64,000 nt of DNA from Phocoena phocoena (GCF_963924675.1 NC_089232.1:42530522-42594521), one strand, 5' to 3'; counted from the first letter of the stretch, positions 46,930-59,604 are shown. Notes: generated by a model from the sequence alone, not told the origin. Numbers and translations: made by a program.

Positions 46930-47612
46930 TATATTTATTACTGTCCTATTGCTGTTATAACTGTTAGTGGCTTAAAACAACACAAATTTACCTTACAATT
47001 TTGCAGGTCAAAAGTCTGAAGTCAGTTCCACTGGGCTAAAGTCAACATGTCAGCGGCACTGGCTGCTTCTGGAGGCTCTGAAGGGAGAATCTGATTTTTC
47101 CCTTTCCTAGCTTCCGGGCGATTCCTGCATTCCTGGGCTCATAACCTCTTTCTTGCACCACAGCAATCTCTTGTTCAGTTACCACATTTCCTACACCTCT
47201 TCTGTAGTTAAATCTCCCTCTTCATTGCTTTTTTTAAATTTTTTTGTGGTACGCGGGCCTCTCCCATTGCGGAGCACAGGCTCCAGACACGCAGGCTTAG
47301 CGGCTATGGCTCACGGGCCCAGCCGCTCCGCGGCACGTGCGATCTTCCCGGACCGGGGCACGAACCCGTGTGCCCTGCATCGGCAGGCAGACTCTCAACC
47401 ACTGCGCCACCAGGAAAGCCCTTCATTGCTTTTATAAGGACACTTGTGGTTACATTGAAGGCCCAACCAGATAATCCATGCTAAACTTTCCAAGATCCTT
47501 AATTTAATCATATCTGCAAAATCCCAATTGCCGGGCAAATAAAATTCATAAGCTTCAAGTTTTAGAACCTGGATAACTTTGGAGGCCATTATTCAGCCTG
47601 CCACAGTGTGGT
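46930..47612 (-). mobile_element. MLT1-type MaLR LTR split by a SINE
   Basis: Antisense MLT1 blocks: GTTAGTGGCTTAAAACAACA, CCACTGGGCTAAAGTCAAC, TCTGGAGGCTCTGAAGGGAG, then after the SINE AAGGACACTTGTGGTTACAT, TTAATTTAATCATATCTGCA and GAGGCCATTATTCAGCCTGC. The block order is continuous across the SINE. Confidence 0.85.
47219..47434 (-). mobile_element. CHR-type SINE (GGGCTTCCC form) with TSD
   Basis: Antisense copy, body about 47243-47420, flanked by CTTCATTGCTTTT on both sides (47219 and 47421). The left part lacks about 15 bases (the ACTGTTGTGG block) found in the other copies. Confidence 0.92.
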
Positions 47613-47879
47613 TCTATCTTTGCCTAAATGCAGTAGGATTTTTCTCCCATGAAAAATTATTTATATAACATGACTTGTGATTATTTAGTAAAATAAGTAT
47701 AATCCCCAAAACACTTTTTAAAATTTGTGCTATCTATAATTAAAGAATAGTTAAGTCATGCTTTTCATAAAACTTGATCTTAATTTATCAAAGTGGAATT
47801 GGCATTTTACTGACACGTCTCTTCTCAACACTTGATTAACTGTCCCATTTTTCAGTGCCATTTCAAATTTAAACCAGTT
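47613..47879. other. unassigned sequence
   Basis: Short AT-rich gap between two MaLR fragments; nothing recognised. Confidence 0.3.
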
Positions 47880-47980
47880 ATATTGATCCACCCTACTCCA
47901 ATATGATCTCGTCCTAACTTTAATTACATCTGCAAAGACCCTATTTTGAAGTAAGATCACATCTGAGGTAGTGAGGGTTA

Positions 47981-48016
<36 letters not shown>

Positions 48017-48055
48017 GAATTTGGGGGGCACATAATTCAACCCATAACAGACTGT
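47880..48055 (-). mobile_element. MaLR LTR fragment with (TA)n insertion
   Basis: ATTACATCTGCAAAGACCCT, GATCACATCTGAGGTAGTGA and GGGGCACATAATTCAACCCA are antisense MLT1/MST blocks. A (TA)n run of about 29 bases (47983-48011) splits the 'GGGTTAG...CATATGAATTT' region. Confidence 0.7.
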
Positions 48056-48087
48056 GAGGTGGAAAACCATTGACTTAAACCAGCCCC

Positions 48088-48220
48088 TATCTTTTATAGA
48101 TGAGAGAGTGGAACCCAAGCAGGTTTGAGGCCCTAGTGAAGATCACACAGTGAGTGATACAGGTCTAGCTGATGTAATAAATCAAGACTCCTAATTCCCA
48201 CTCCAGGGGTCTTTCTCTGT
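48088..48220 (-). mobile_element. MIR SINE fragment
   Basis: Antisense blocks: TTTTATAGATGAGAGAGTGG, GAAGATCACACAGTGAGTGA and CAAGACTCCTAATTCCCA. Confidence 0.65.
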
Positions 48221-49707
48221 TATTTGAATTGACTCTGTTTTGGATAATTAGGAAGAAAATCTGACATTTCTTGTCTGATTTCAGCTGGTGCGTACTCTGG
48301 ATATGCAAGTTTTAAATAAGTAGCAGAGCCTGACTTTAACATTATCTGACAAGAATTTCAGCCCAAGAGAACGCTGTGAGATTGCTTCATGAAAAGAATC
48401 TGGCAGCTCATCCCATCTCAATTGTAATTCCAAAGAAATTGCCCATCAATTTTATATATGCCCTTATTTGTGCCAAACAACTTTATCATGTCAGACGCAG
48501 CAACAATGATTAATTTACTTATACTGCACTCAGTAAGCCATCAGGGTAGTATCTCACCCTTTTTTTCACCTACAGTATTTCTAGAGAGTGCCTTCCTCTC
48601 TAAAACTTTCCCAAGTTTAATAAAAATGTCTATTATAAAAACGATTTAGCAGCTTATAAGCATAGTCCTGAGAGCTATCTTCAGAAATTATCAGAAACCT
48701 TGGCATAGAATTCAGACAGATAATAAGGATTTAAAATACTTTTCGTGTGACTACGTATTAATTTGAAATGCCAAGTAAGTGGCACCAACATTATTTAGAT
48801 TCCTTCCATCATCACTTTTCTTTCTATGTCAGTTAAAAAATCAAGAGATTTATTTATAGAGGTCAAAGTTTGTGTTGGTTTGTAATTTACAATGCTCAGT
48901 ATGAAACTAGTTAATACTATACAGAACAACTGGGATTGTGCTTCCTGGAACTTCTAAGTACTTTTCATAGAAACAGCATAGGCCTAAGCAAAATTAGATT
49001 TCAGTTGGTGTTGAGACCAAAAAAGTATCTCCTGACCCTCAGTGTAGTTCTCTCCCCGCTCCATATTCATTACGAATGAAACTGGGAACATGGAGGGTAG
49101 ACAATAACTTGTCATACTCAGTGTCATGGGGAACCAAGGATGCAGTGGGATTCAGGCTCATTTACGTGTTTATTTATTTATGTTTTCCTCTATGGTACTC
49201 AAGTTTTTCTTATCAAGCTGTGAAATTAGATTTGATTCCTATCACAAGTCAAATACTGGAGAGTGTTAAGAAACTTGGTACAACTACAGAACTCTTCATC
49301 ATTTCAGGTTTAAATTTGGATACCCTTAGGATAACCCAAGGATAACCCATCTGAATCCATCACACCATTCATTTATTCACTGCATTGAATAAATTTACCT
49401 TCAGTTTCCAGTAGGATAGCTTACTCATTTTTTAGAAATACAAATATTACAGAGTACTATTCTCCAAGTCAGAAAAATAAGGATCTTTTTAAAAAGTTAA
49501 ATATACATGTTTTTCTTAATATCTTGAATTTTGAAGTGTTGAAAATAATTAAATGTTCAAAATCAAATTTTGATCAGTTTTAGTGATGTTTTTAATGTAG
49601 AAAATTGGCATTTTCATGAAAATGGTATGTAATTATTAATAGTATTTGCTGCTTAGGAATAATAATTTGACAAACTAAAATATTTTAATCAGAGAAGATA
49701 GAGAACT
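48221..49707. other. unique sequence
   Basis: No gene. An 89-codon frame at 49076-49345 has no recognisable domain. No repeats were identified. Confidence 0.4.
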
Positions 49708-50258
49708 GTAGGGGAACAAAATTTACCACCCCAAAATGTCTCTAGTGTGTAGATTATTTTGAGCTGAAAATAATCAAAGCCCAAAGAAAGGCTCAGGACA
49801 ACACTTTGAGCTTCTCCCTAACTGCCTCAAAGAACACAGACAGAGGACGAGAGTGATCACCATAGATATAATAACTCTAATATGAACTAGATGTGTAGAC
49901 AGGGAGGAACCTAGCAAAGTCTGTTTGTTAAAATTCCTCTCTGTGTCCCATTGTCTCTGCATGGCCCAGAAAACATTTGTTACCAGACACTTGCTTTTCC
50001 ATCTTCATGTGAATTTCCTACCCTGTGAAGTCCCAAACCATTACCCCCAACACCTTTTGTCTTTAGCTGAAGATGGTGTTTAAGGCGATGGATTCAGCCA
50101 TTTTGGCAAGTTATTCAGTTCTCCTGGGTCTCTTCCATGTAAACAAGTTATTAAACTTCTGTTTGATTTTCTTCTAATAATCTGTCTCATGTCATTTTAA
50201 TTCTTAGATCAGCCAGAAGAACCTAGAGGAGTAGAGGAAAATTCCTTCCTCCTTGACA
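49708..50258 (+). mobile_element. ERV1-like LTR
   Basis: Starts TGTAGGGGAACAAAATTTAC and ends CTTCCTCCTTGACA, with TG...CA termini over about 550 bp. Internal blocks such as AAGCCCAAAGAAAGGCTCAG, CTCTGCATGGCCCAGAAAAC, CCAGACACTTGCTTTTCCA and TAATCTGTCTCATGTCATTT match an ERV1-type LTR family I recognise but cannot name with certainty. ATTAAA near 50150 is a poly(A)-signal variant at the expected place. Solo: no internal sequence adjoins. Confidence 0.7.
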
Positions 50259-50700
50259 GAATGTTTTCACACAAGCACCCTCAAGTCAATTAAATATCAT
50301 TAAAAAATAGCTTTTATTTAAAATAATGTCTTGAATTTTTGAAATATCTGAGATTAAATTATGAGGAAGACAAATCTTTTCATACCTAAACAACATCCTT
50401 TGCTCATTATTTTGTCGACAAGTAGAACTTTTCTTTTTCTCTTCTTCTTTAAACTTTCATAGAACAACAAGTAGGTGTAAATTCCAGGCTGATAACTGTG
50501 CTTGTCAATAAACAGCATTTGCAAAATATATCACAGTTGTTCATTTTCCTCTGAGAGTCCTTTGACTGCCCTCTGTTCTTTAGGAAATCGTTTTCTTACT
50601 ATCTGCCCAAAATGGGAAGTACCTAAGAAACCTGTAGAATTATTTCCCAAGGAAGTTCCTTTATATATATAGCTTGCAGAAACTGTAAAACAAAGAATAT
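50259..50700. other. sequence between two LTRs
   Basis: About 440 bp without recognisable retroviral coding or repeat content. Confidence 0.35.
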
Positions 50701-51165
50701 TGCCCACTGTCCAGTTCTACAAGAATTGAGTCATTAGCCCCTACAGTTACTGACCTGTAAGACACCCTGAAAGGAATTCAAGGCAAAGATAAGGATGAGG
50801 CACTCTATGCTCTAGGAAAACAGGCATTACTGTCCCATAGATAACTAGAAACATTTCAGGAGAAAATGTTTATGAACCTGGATTCTTATATCTTCCCATA
50901 TTTAGAACAGCAGTGAAATCACTAACTGAGATATCTGCTCCTCCTGACCAGCAATAACCTTCTACCAAGATGTGTGCTTGAATGCACACACCCCTTTGCC
51001 AAAATCAGACATATATACTGGTCTGCTCCACCTCCAACACAGACACTTCTTTGGAGCAGCTCCGATGCCTCCTGGGCTATCGTCCTCAGTAAGTCCCCAA
51101 ATAAAACTGAAATTCACAGCTCTCACTTTGTGGGGTTGTTTTTTCAGTAGACAAAGCAACAGTGT
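50701..51165 (+). mobile_element. second ERV1-like LTR
   Basis: ACATATATACTGG (51009) is TATA-like. About 90 bases downstream AATAAAACTG (51101) is a poly(A) signal, followed by CTCTCACTTTGTGGGGTTG, a typical R/U5 start. GGGCTATCGTCCTCAGTAAG also matches class-I LTRs. The boundaries (TGCCC start, CA end) are inferred. It differs from the LTR at 49708-50258. Confidence 0.6.
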
Positions 51166-52355
51166 GAATGCTATAAGCAAGTGAAACGTGATTGAGTAGT
51201 ATTCCTCAGATATTTTCTAAAAGATTTAAAAACTGCAAAGGGACATAAAATTTACTCAGAATCAATTTCTTAGGAATATATGGGAGCTAAATTTCTTTCC
51301 CAAACTCATAAATTTGAAATTTCCCCTGATGAGTTTTGAGAAATGCAAATACTATACTGGAGAAGCAGAATAGATTTGTGGAGTGGGAAAACTTAGGGAA
51401 TTTACTTAAAAAAGTATCTTGAGTGTGACCTTGATTGAGTGAAGTCATATAAAAGGAGTTAAGTCCCTTAAGAACTGTCTAGCTGGTTTGTCTCTACCAA
51501 CTCTGGATGTGATATAACCCAAGTTGTTTTCAGCCTAGATATTGGAACTGCCTCATTAATGGCTGAGCCATTAAAAGATCAGAATAAATGACCCCTAGGG
51601 CCTTCTAATCATCTCTCCCATCTGATCCCTACTTCTGGCCTGGAGGTGGTAGATCCATTGTCAATTTAAACCATCGTTGCCATAAGCATTTTGAGATAGC
51701 ATTATAATTGTTCAAAAATGTTCAATTTTCTGTCGGCAAAATGTGGCTTATTTTTTCAAGATAACAAGGCACATTTTATTATTTTTTTCTTCCCCAGTGT
51801 AATTTCAGGAAGGCTTATATTTTAGGAAATCTTTGTATTTGTTTCTTAAAAATCTTTGCTACTTCTTCCAACATTGATATATAGATAGGCTTGTTGGAGA
51901 GAATAGAGGTTTATTAACCTTGCTCTCATCACTTGAAACTCAGACAGTCATGTAACTGTTGGCGTTTGGCAAAGTGGACATAGAGTGTACAAAGGAAGTG
52001 ACAAGGAAAATGATAGAAAACTGGATTAAAAGGGAAGAAAACTTCTTCCTTCAAAACAGAACGCCCTTGAAGGTGTTGGAGCTATATCAGATTGAGAAGG
52101 TGATTTCTTAAAGTTCTATTTTTGGTTTCACCTTACCTTGGAGAATGACAAAGGCAAAAGTGGGTGTTGTCCTATACACTGAGAATTTTCTTAGTGTATT
52201 AATTGATGTTCTTTGGAGTGCAGGTATCAAAACCTATGTGAAATAATTTAAACTTATCAGAGAAATTTATTTAAACTTGCAGGGGATGTCTCACTGAACC
52301 AAAATACAGAGATATAACTAGGATTTCTTTTACTATTAAATGTTTTTGTTTACTT
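51166..52355. other. unique sequence
   Basis: No gene or repeat recognised. Confidence 0.4.
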
Positions 52356-52359
52356 AACA

Positions 52360-53054
52360 CTGCATCCAGGAAATCAATCCATATCAGATCATGTGGATCC
52401 TTGCAGTTATTTTAACAGCTGCATAATTCTTGGCTGTGTGAGACCCATCACAGTGTTTGTACCCAGCCTCCTGTGGATGGGTATTGATATTTTCCCAATA
52501 TTTGCTCTTACATATAATGTCATCACAAATACCTTGTGCATGCGTATGTTATTTTATAGTATGTAGTATGAATGAATTCATTTAGGATGAATTCTTAGGA
52601 GTAGGAAAGGGTAAGTTTGCATTAATTATCAAATCCCTTCCATAGGTATGGTCCAATTATCTACTTCCACAGGAGTAAATTAGGCTACTTCTTTCTTCGT
52701 AGCCTTGCCAACAGAGTGTGTTGTTTAGCTTTCAATATTTGGCTAATTTTAAGAGAAATTGTATCTGCACATTTTATTATGAGCAAAGTTGAATGTCTTT
52801 TCACATGTTATGACTGTAATTCTTATTTGATGAACTGTCTTCACTATTTTGTGTGTCTGAGGGCCTACTTTTCTATAATAATTTTGGATTTGGGGCAGTT
52901 TTACCTTTAGTTTTAAATGCTCATTATATATAAGGTAAATTATCCTGTTAATCTACTTTTCATGTGATATTTGTTGAAAATATTTTTCTCTCAGTTTTTC
53001 TCTTTTCCTTATTAAAAGGTTTTCTTAAGTGGTTAAATTATCCATCTTTTCTTT
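52360..53054 (-). mobile_element. ancient L1 3' end
   Basis: Antisense blocks: CCTGTGGATGGGTATTGATA, GTCATCACAAATACCTTGTG, GATGAATTCTTAGGAGTAGG, TCGTAGCCTTGCCAACAGAG, AATGTCTTTTCACATGTTAT. This is the usual order of an old L1 3' region. Confidence 0.7.
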
Positions 53055-53297
53055 TATGGCTTCTAAATTCTTAAAAATACTTTATTTATTGATTTATTTG
53101 GTTGTGCCAGGTCTTAGTTGCGGCAGGCTCCTTAGTTGTGGCTCGCTGGCCCCTTAGTTGTGATATGCAAACTCTTAGTTGCGGCATGCATGTGAGATCT
53201 AGTTCCCTGACCAGGGATTGAACCCATGCCCCCTGCATTGGGAGTGCAGGGTCTTAACCACTGCACCACCAGGGAAGTCCCCTATGGCTTCTAAATT
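53055..53297 (-). mobile_element. tRNA-derived CHR-family SINE with perfect 15-bp TSD
   Basis: Antisense copy ending GGGAAGTCCC at 53281, with TTATTTATTGATTTATTT as tail. TATGGCTTCTAAATT is present at 53055-53069 and 53283-53297. It carries GGAGTGCAGGGTCTTAACCA, a variant common across Cetartiodactyla. Confidence 0.93.
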
Positions 53298-53357
53298 TTA
53301 ACAAAATATTAAAATGTCTTCCCCTACCCAGGTTACAAATTATAATTTTTTTTGCTT

Positions 53358-53359
<2 letters not shown>

Positions 53360-53397
<38 letters not shown>
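53360..53397. repeat. (TA)n microsatellite
   Basis: About 18 TA units at the edge of an L1 3'UTR fragment. Confidence 0.95.
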
Positions 53398-53398
<1 letters not shown>

Positions 53399-53401
<3 letters not shown>

Positions 53402-53690
53402 CTGTGATAAGAACACAACCTGAGATCTACCCTCCTAAAGAAACTTTAAGTGTAGTACAATACACTTGTAAAATGCAAATACTGTATTTTTAACCATAGG
53501 TACGATATTGTACAGCAGATCTCTAGAGCTTACTCATCTTGCTTAACTGAAACGTTATGCCATCTTTGATTAGTAACTTCCCATTTCTCTCTCCCCCTAC
53601 CTAGCCCCAGCCACCACTCTTCCTTCCGCTCTTTGATTCAATGAATTTGACTATTTTAGATAGTCCATATAAGTAGAACCATGATTTACA
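53399..53690 (-). mobile_element. old L1 3'UTR fragment
   Basis: Antisense blocks GAGATCTACCCTCCTAAAG, GTACAGCAGATCTCTAGAGC, CACCACTCTTCCTTCCGCTC and GATTCAATGAATTTGACTAT match the L1 3'UTR. Confidence 0.7.
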
Positions 53691-53827
53691 TTTATATCTC
53701 AGATCCATTTGGAAATTGTTTGTTACTAAAAACAAGTTAATAATTTAAGCTAGACTCCACTGGGCAATTCTTCTGTACTTGGCTAGGATCACTGATGCAT
53801 CTGTACCCAACTCTCTGTCCCTTGTGG

Positions 53828-53960
53828 GACATTTGGTCTTGTCCAAAATGTCCATAAGACATTTGGTCCATACCAAATGGTTTTGGACAGAACCAAGTAT
53901 CAAGGACCTTTTGGTGTGGCTCAAATGTCTTATGGACATTTTGGACAGGCCAAACGTCTG
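53828..53960. repeat. long inverted repeat / hairpin element
   Basis: 53840-53864 (TGTCCAAAATGTCC...) and 53923-53947 (...GGACATTTTGGACA) are perfect 25-bp inverted copies. Pairing continues with some mismatches outward to about 53829/53959 and inward to about 53881/53906, leaving a loop of about 25 bases. So about 130 bp can fold into one hairpin. The flanks (TTGTGG, CTGCTAAC) show no obvious TSD. It may be a palindromic MITE; I do not recognise the family. Confidence 0.85.
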
Positions 53961-53990
53961 CTAACTCATTCAACACACTCAGCTGGGGTT

Positions 53991-54840
53991 GTTTACATGG
54001 TAACTCAGCAGAGTTCTAAAAGTATAAACAAAAATGTGTAAAGCACCTTCAGGCCGGTTTCAGAACTGATGCAATGTTGCCTCCCCTCAATTCTATTTGA
54101 CTTGTCAAAGGAGGTCAAAAGGCCAGTCCAGTTTGAGGGGTAAAAAAATAGTCTCCATTTTTGGTGGAAGTAGCAGAAAAATTACATTGCAAAGAGGCAT
54201 GGATTTAGGAAAGGAAATAATTTATGACCATTTAACACTTTAGTGCATAACTGGGGGTGTGGTGGACCCAGATCCTACTGTTCCCCGACCCAGTTGTGCA
54301 CATCTTTTTCCAATTATGTGTTCAGTAATGTCACATTGGAATTGTGTTGATTACCATAGGACTGATTGCCATAGTGGGAGTATTTACTTCATGGTAATCA
54401 ACAAGTGCTATAAACCAAGGCTGCCACCCATCAAGGTGGTTTACCAGCCTACTTCTACAATATAAATACTCTTCTAGAGATTTATCTGCACGTATATGTG
54501 CATATATATATTTCTTTTTACCAAAATTACATCATAAATATATGTTCTGTCTTGCAGTCTGCTGATTTTGGTCAGTAATTTTCACCATTTCATTTAAATA
54601 AAATTTCAGATGATCAACCATATTAAACATTTTTAATTGACATAAAATATCTTTTTTATACCTGATTATACCTAAAAACCATATGCAGTGTGAAAACTTG
54701 TTAACTCTTCCTGAAAAAGATTTTGTTTATGATTTTTAAAATGTCATTTTCTATCATAGCACAGCAAAATTTGGCCTCAGTGTTCTCTTTCAGACATTTT
54801 GAACTCCTGACCGAGGTTTAAATTACGTTCTTTTCGTATC
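53991..54840. other. unassigned sequence with a small inverted repeat
   Basis: TTGATTACCAT (near 54347) and ATGGTAATCAA (near 54393) form an 11-bp inverted repeat. No gene. Parts may be an unrecognised old repeat. Confidence 0.35.
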
Positions 54841-54844
54841 TGAG

Positions 54845-55010
54845 ACAGTGTTGAGTAGTGGTTAATGTCTGAGGATCCTGTAGCTAGATTGCTGCTCTGC
54901 CACTCTCTAGCTCTGTGATATTAGACAAGTTATATAATCCTGCTCTTTCTCGTAGAGTTACTTTATGTGTAAACTGGGAATGATAAATACCATCACTAAT
55001 TGATTGTAAA
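54845..55010 (+). mobile_element. MIR SINE
   Basis: Sense MIR order: GTTGAGTAGTGGTTAATGTC, TGCTCTGCCACTCTCTAGCT, GTGATATTAGACAAGTTATA, GTGTAAACTGGGAATGATAA. Confidence 0.8.
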
Positions 55011-58000
55011 ATGCACATTTTTCACTTTCTAATGTCTTTGTTATAGCTCACAATCAATGTAGTAGTTTATTTATCAGCTTCGTTTTCTTTCTTAGTGGCA
55101 TATAGAAATGGTATATCTTAGATCTTACAATCAACGATACAATGGTATCTTAGATTAAATAAGTTATGATAAAGTTATGTACTTTCTAGAATGATGTCAT
55201 CTTTATTTATATTGAGCGAGAGAGAGACATGAGCCTAGAACATTGATTAGCTCTATTTTTGTTATTGATAATACTGATGTAGGGATAAATGAGAGCTTTT
55301 TAATAGAAATTTTCTCAAATTGATCATTAATATCTTATGATTTGTTAAAACAATTAAAATTTTAACAGAGCTATTAAATTCAAATTAACTTGAATTTTGT
55401 GGAGAGAGATATACTATTTTGAGTCATAAAATGAACTGTTTTTAAAAAAAATAAATAATTCTTATGTGGATTTCTAAAAGTTGTAGGAACAGGTCAGCAA
55501 AGGCAAAACACTTACCAAAAGAACACTCCTGCAGGTACTGTTACAGTATCACTGAGGAATTCACACTCTAATTAGTACCACTGATGATGATTTAAAATTG
55601 TAAATTGGGCACCGTTAATGAAGGTGGTAACTAAATTTAACTATAGGATATTTAGAATAAGCATTTAAAATGAAATATGATTTTAAATTTCAATACTGAA
55701 TCAATAATAAAATATCTTTTGGCCATCAATTTAAGGGTGGTTTATTAATCTTGACAACATGACTAATGATTCAATTATTTTATGTTTTAAATTATAAAAA
55801 TATGTTGAGAATTGCAGGTTTGGTGGACTAAAATATTCAACCAATTTTAGGAAACCCATGAGAGAGTACACAGAAAGTTAAGCTAGATCATTTTCTAGAT
55901 TTTAAAATAAATGATTTTATTTTATTTACAATCTTAAAAAAAGTTGATGCATTTTATTCATTTAGAGCTTTATATGATTATCTTTAAAATTATGGATAAC
56001 CCAATCAATCAGTTGATTTAAGTTAAAAAAGGAAAAGTATAATCAAACTAGTACCTTGGGATCATGTTAGGCAAAATAGGAAGAGGATTAGATCCACGTA
56101 GAGGATAGTTAACTCGTCTCAAGTTTTTGGCATCCTCTAGACATGTCTCCCATTACTGGAATTATTACCCTTAATAATGAAGTATAATTTTCCCAAGTGA
56201 TTTTAATGGTAAAATGATTTCAATTGCAATGGTAAATAATAGGATCTGGAGATCCAAGCTGTATAAATGAATCTATGACAAACCATTTACTAACAGCAAT
56301 GAGTTTTATGGAGCAGTTTCAAAGTAAGAAAAAAAAAAAAACCTGGCAAATGAATTGCAATAAAATCTATGACCTTTCAGAAATTTCCTGGACTCACTAA
56401 CTCTCCTGGACTCAGCAGCTTCTGAGTGTCACCGACAATGTACTTTAATGTAATGCACTTACCAGGAAAAGGTCACTGAAAATAGAAAAGCACATTCAAT
56501 TGCACATGTCCTAATGTTAATTTATAAATCCAGTGACTTTCTACCTAGGAAAATTAAGAAAAAAGAAACATATCAAAGGTCAAATATATGAAAGAAAAAG
56601 AAAAACATAGACTCATTACTTTTTTAGATTAATATCTGAGTGGATGCAATGAAAGAAAAAGAATCATAAGGAAAATTTGTTTTTCTTTGGTTAGCCAGGG
56701 ATGTTACTTAAACTAAGAATTATGACACTACAGTTTGTGTTTATATTTCCATCACTGTAAGATGTTATTTCTTTCTCATTGATCTTTTACTAATTTGAAA
56801 TGCCATCTCAAGAATACTTTAAAAACAGACAATTGGAAAGCACTTCTGGTGCAGTGCTTTTATTTTACACATGAAGTAATAAAGTTATATGAAATGAGAT
56901 TACCTTCACTGGGTCATAATCATTCTTAGCTGTAAAGGCAGAATGAATAGATAACTTTTCTGAGTTCAAGTTCACTGGTATTTTTGCTATGTTATTTTGC
57001 CCCCTATGGATACAAATTGTACTCTTTAGCATGAAGGTATTTCCATTCAGCTATAACAGTTCAAAATTCTTGGAAGAGGTGATACATAGAAATGTTTTAG
57101 AAAACAAGCCCAGAAAAAATTGTTTCAAAAAATTTGATGCTCGTCCTTTTTATCATATAATTTAATCATGCTAAACCCCAGACTTCTCATTCAAACTAAA
57201 AGTGATTACTTTGAAGGCCCTATTAAAGTATAAATTATAGGATTCTTATCATCTTCTGGAATCTACAAAAGAGGTCATGGATGCTTGTGAACATGACCTT
57301 ATAGTTCATGTTCTATCCATATTCCTTTTGGTAAACCAAGTTTAATCCTTTCTAAGAGTGCTCTCAGACAAAGAATAAAGATTCCCTACAATGGTCTGTG
57401 AAACAATGCTATTACTATATAGTTTGTTCACTCATAGATTGTAACTTAGGGGAAAAAAATAACCTTCAGATTTAGATAATTAAATTAATATGTGTCACAT
57501 GGAAAGAATCCATAACTAGAATTATAAGCAAATAATCATATTTTGTTCAATAAAGAATCATAGCATTTGCAGACACATTGAACTGCTTTTACATGAAACT
57601 TTTTAAAATGCTTTATGGATTTGTGTCAAACCATTAAAACTATAGAGACTATATAAATTCAGTGTTTGATTCTGTTTCCATGAAGTTCCAAAGTTTCCAT
57701 AGTATTGATACCTAAATGTATATAGTTAATTCTACTTCAAGGTATTTAACCATCCTGAAACTTAATTTTTTTCTTTGTAAAATCAAGAGAATAATCATGT
57801 AGTGAACAAATTTTGTGAGGCGAGAATCCTTCTCTGAGAATGTGGTTTGGAACTGCATGGTTTATGGAAAATGTCAACTTGTCTCTGGACCTTATTCATA
57901 TAAACTCTAGCTCTGTGAGATAATCTTAGCCCATCCAGTCTGTAAAAAGCACAAAAGCTGGGGCAGAGAGTGTAGGGGAAATATAATTAATAGCAAAATC

Positions 58001-58433
58001 GCTTGTCAAACAGAAAATCTCTCCAAAAAGTAGCAGAGGATGAAAACAATTTTATTATTGAATAAACATTAAACCGAAATGTGATGCTCATCACAGGCAA
58101 TCCACTAAAGAGATCGAAAAGACAAAAAGAAAGCTGACCACTTCATATAGTCAAGCCGATACAACTTACTGCATACATTTTTCAAAATAAACAATAGTTA
58201 ATCCTCAAGTAAGAGGTCTGGACAGCATCATCTGTCACACATAGTTCATCCTAAATTCACCTGGTAATTAATTGGGGGACCAACCTGTGTTTGTTAATTG
58301 CCTTTATCCAAAGAAAACATAAATTTCTTATATCTCTGAAGGGGGAGGTAGGTTTGAAGCCAGGGGCCAGCTGAAGTTAGGCTCCTACTCCACCACAGAA
58401 ACTGGAAGATGGGGCACCATCTTCCTTGATGAT
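55011..58433. other. 3.4 kb of repeat-poor AT-rich sequence
   Basis: No SINE, L1, LTR or microsatellite was recognised and no frame exceeds about 60 codons. In so repeat-dense a window this gap stands out. Confidence 0.45.
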
Positions 58434-59142
58434 TACATTTTTTAATTTTTAAATTAATTTTATTGGAGTAGAGTTGATTTACAATGTTGTGTTAGTTTCT
58501 GCTGTACAGCAAAGTGAATCAGCTATACATGTGCATATATCCACTCTTTCTTAGGTTCTGTTCCCATATAGATCATTACAGAGTATTGAGTAGAGTTCCC
58601 TGTGCTATACAGTAGGTCCTTATTAGTTATCTATTTTATACACAGTAGTGCGTATATGTCAATCCCAATCTCCCAATTTATCCCTCCCTCCCTTTCCCTC
58701 TTGGTAACCATAAATTTGTTTTCTACATTTGTGACTGTACTTCTGTTTTGTAAATAGGTTCATTTGTACCATTTTTTTTTTTTTTAGATTCCATGTATAA
58801 GCTATATCATGATATTTGTCTTTCTCTGTCTGACTTGCTTTACTTAGTATGACAATCTCTAGGTCCATCCATGTCGCTGCAAATGGCATTATTTCCTTCT
58901 TTTATATGCTGAGTAATACTCCATTGTGTGTGTGTGTGTATATATGTATACATATGCCATATCTTCTTTATCCATTCATCTGTTGATGGACACTTAAGTT
59001 GCTTTCATGCTTCCATATCTTGGCAATTGGAAATAATGCTGCTATAAACTTGGGGTGCAAGTATATTTTTGAATTAGTGTTTTCCTTTTCTTTGGATATA
59101 TACCCAGGAGTGGAAATGTTGGATCATATGGTAGTTCTGTGT

Positions 59143-59604
59143 TTAGGTTTTTGAGGAACCTCCATAGTGGTTTCCATAGTGGCTGCACCAGTTTACACCA
59201 ATAATGTATATGGGTTCTGTTATTCTACATCCTCTCCACCATTTGTTATTTGTAGACTTTTTGATGATAGCCATTCTGACAGGTGGGAAGTGATAACGCA
59301 TAGTGGTTTTGATTTGCATTTCTATAATGATTAGCCATGGTGAGTATCTTTTCATGTTTTGTTTATCTTTTATCTTTTCAAAACACCAGCTCTTGGTTTC
59401 ATTGATCTTTTCTTTTTCCTTCTTTCTGGTATTTTTGGTCTCTGTTTTATTTCTTTCCTCCCTGATATTTATTATTTCCTTCCTTTTGCAGACTTCTGGT
59501 TTTGTTTGTTCTTTTTCTAATTTCTTTTGATGGTAGGTTAGGTTGTTTATGTGAGATTTTTCTTTTAGAACTTCCCTTTTAGAACTGCTTTTGCTGCATC
59601 CCAT
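59143..59604 (-). pseudogene. L1 ORF2 fragment fused in frame across a deletion
   Basis: A 153-codon open frame. Its first ~90 residues (KEKEKINETKSWCFEKIKDK) are the stretch just before RT, and from about residue 95 it reads [20 protein letters not shown], which lies near the ORF2 C-terminus. In an intact protein these are separated by the whole RT domain. The deletion therefore happened to preserve frame. Confidence 0.8.

Noticed and set aside
53737..53976. Frames of 61-79 codons on both strands with similar content
   Set aside because: The similarity of the two strands is a result of the inverted repeat. No start context or protein-like domain supports coding.
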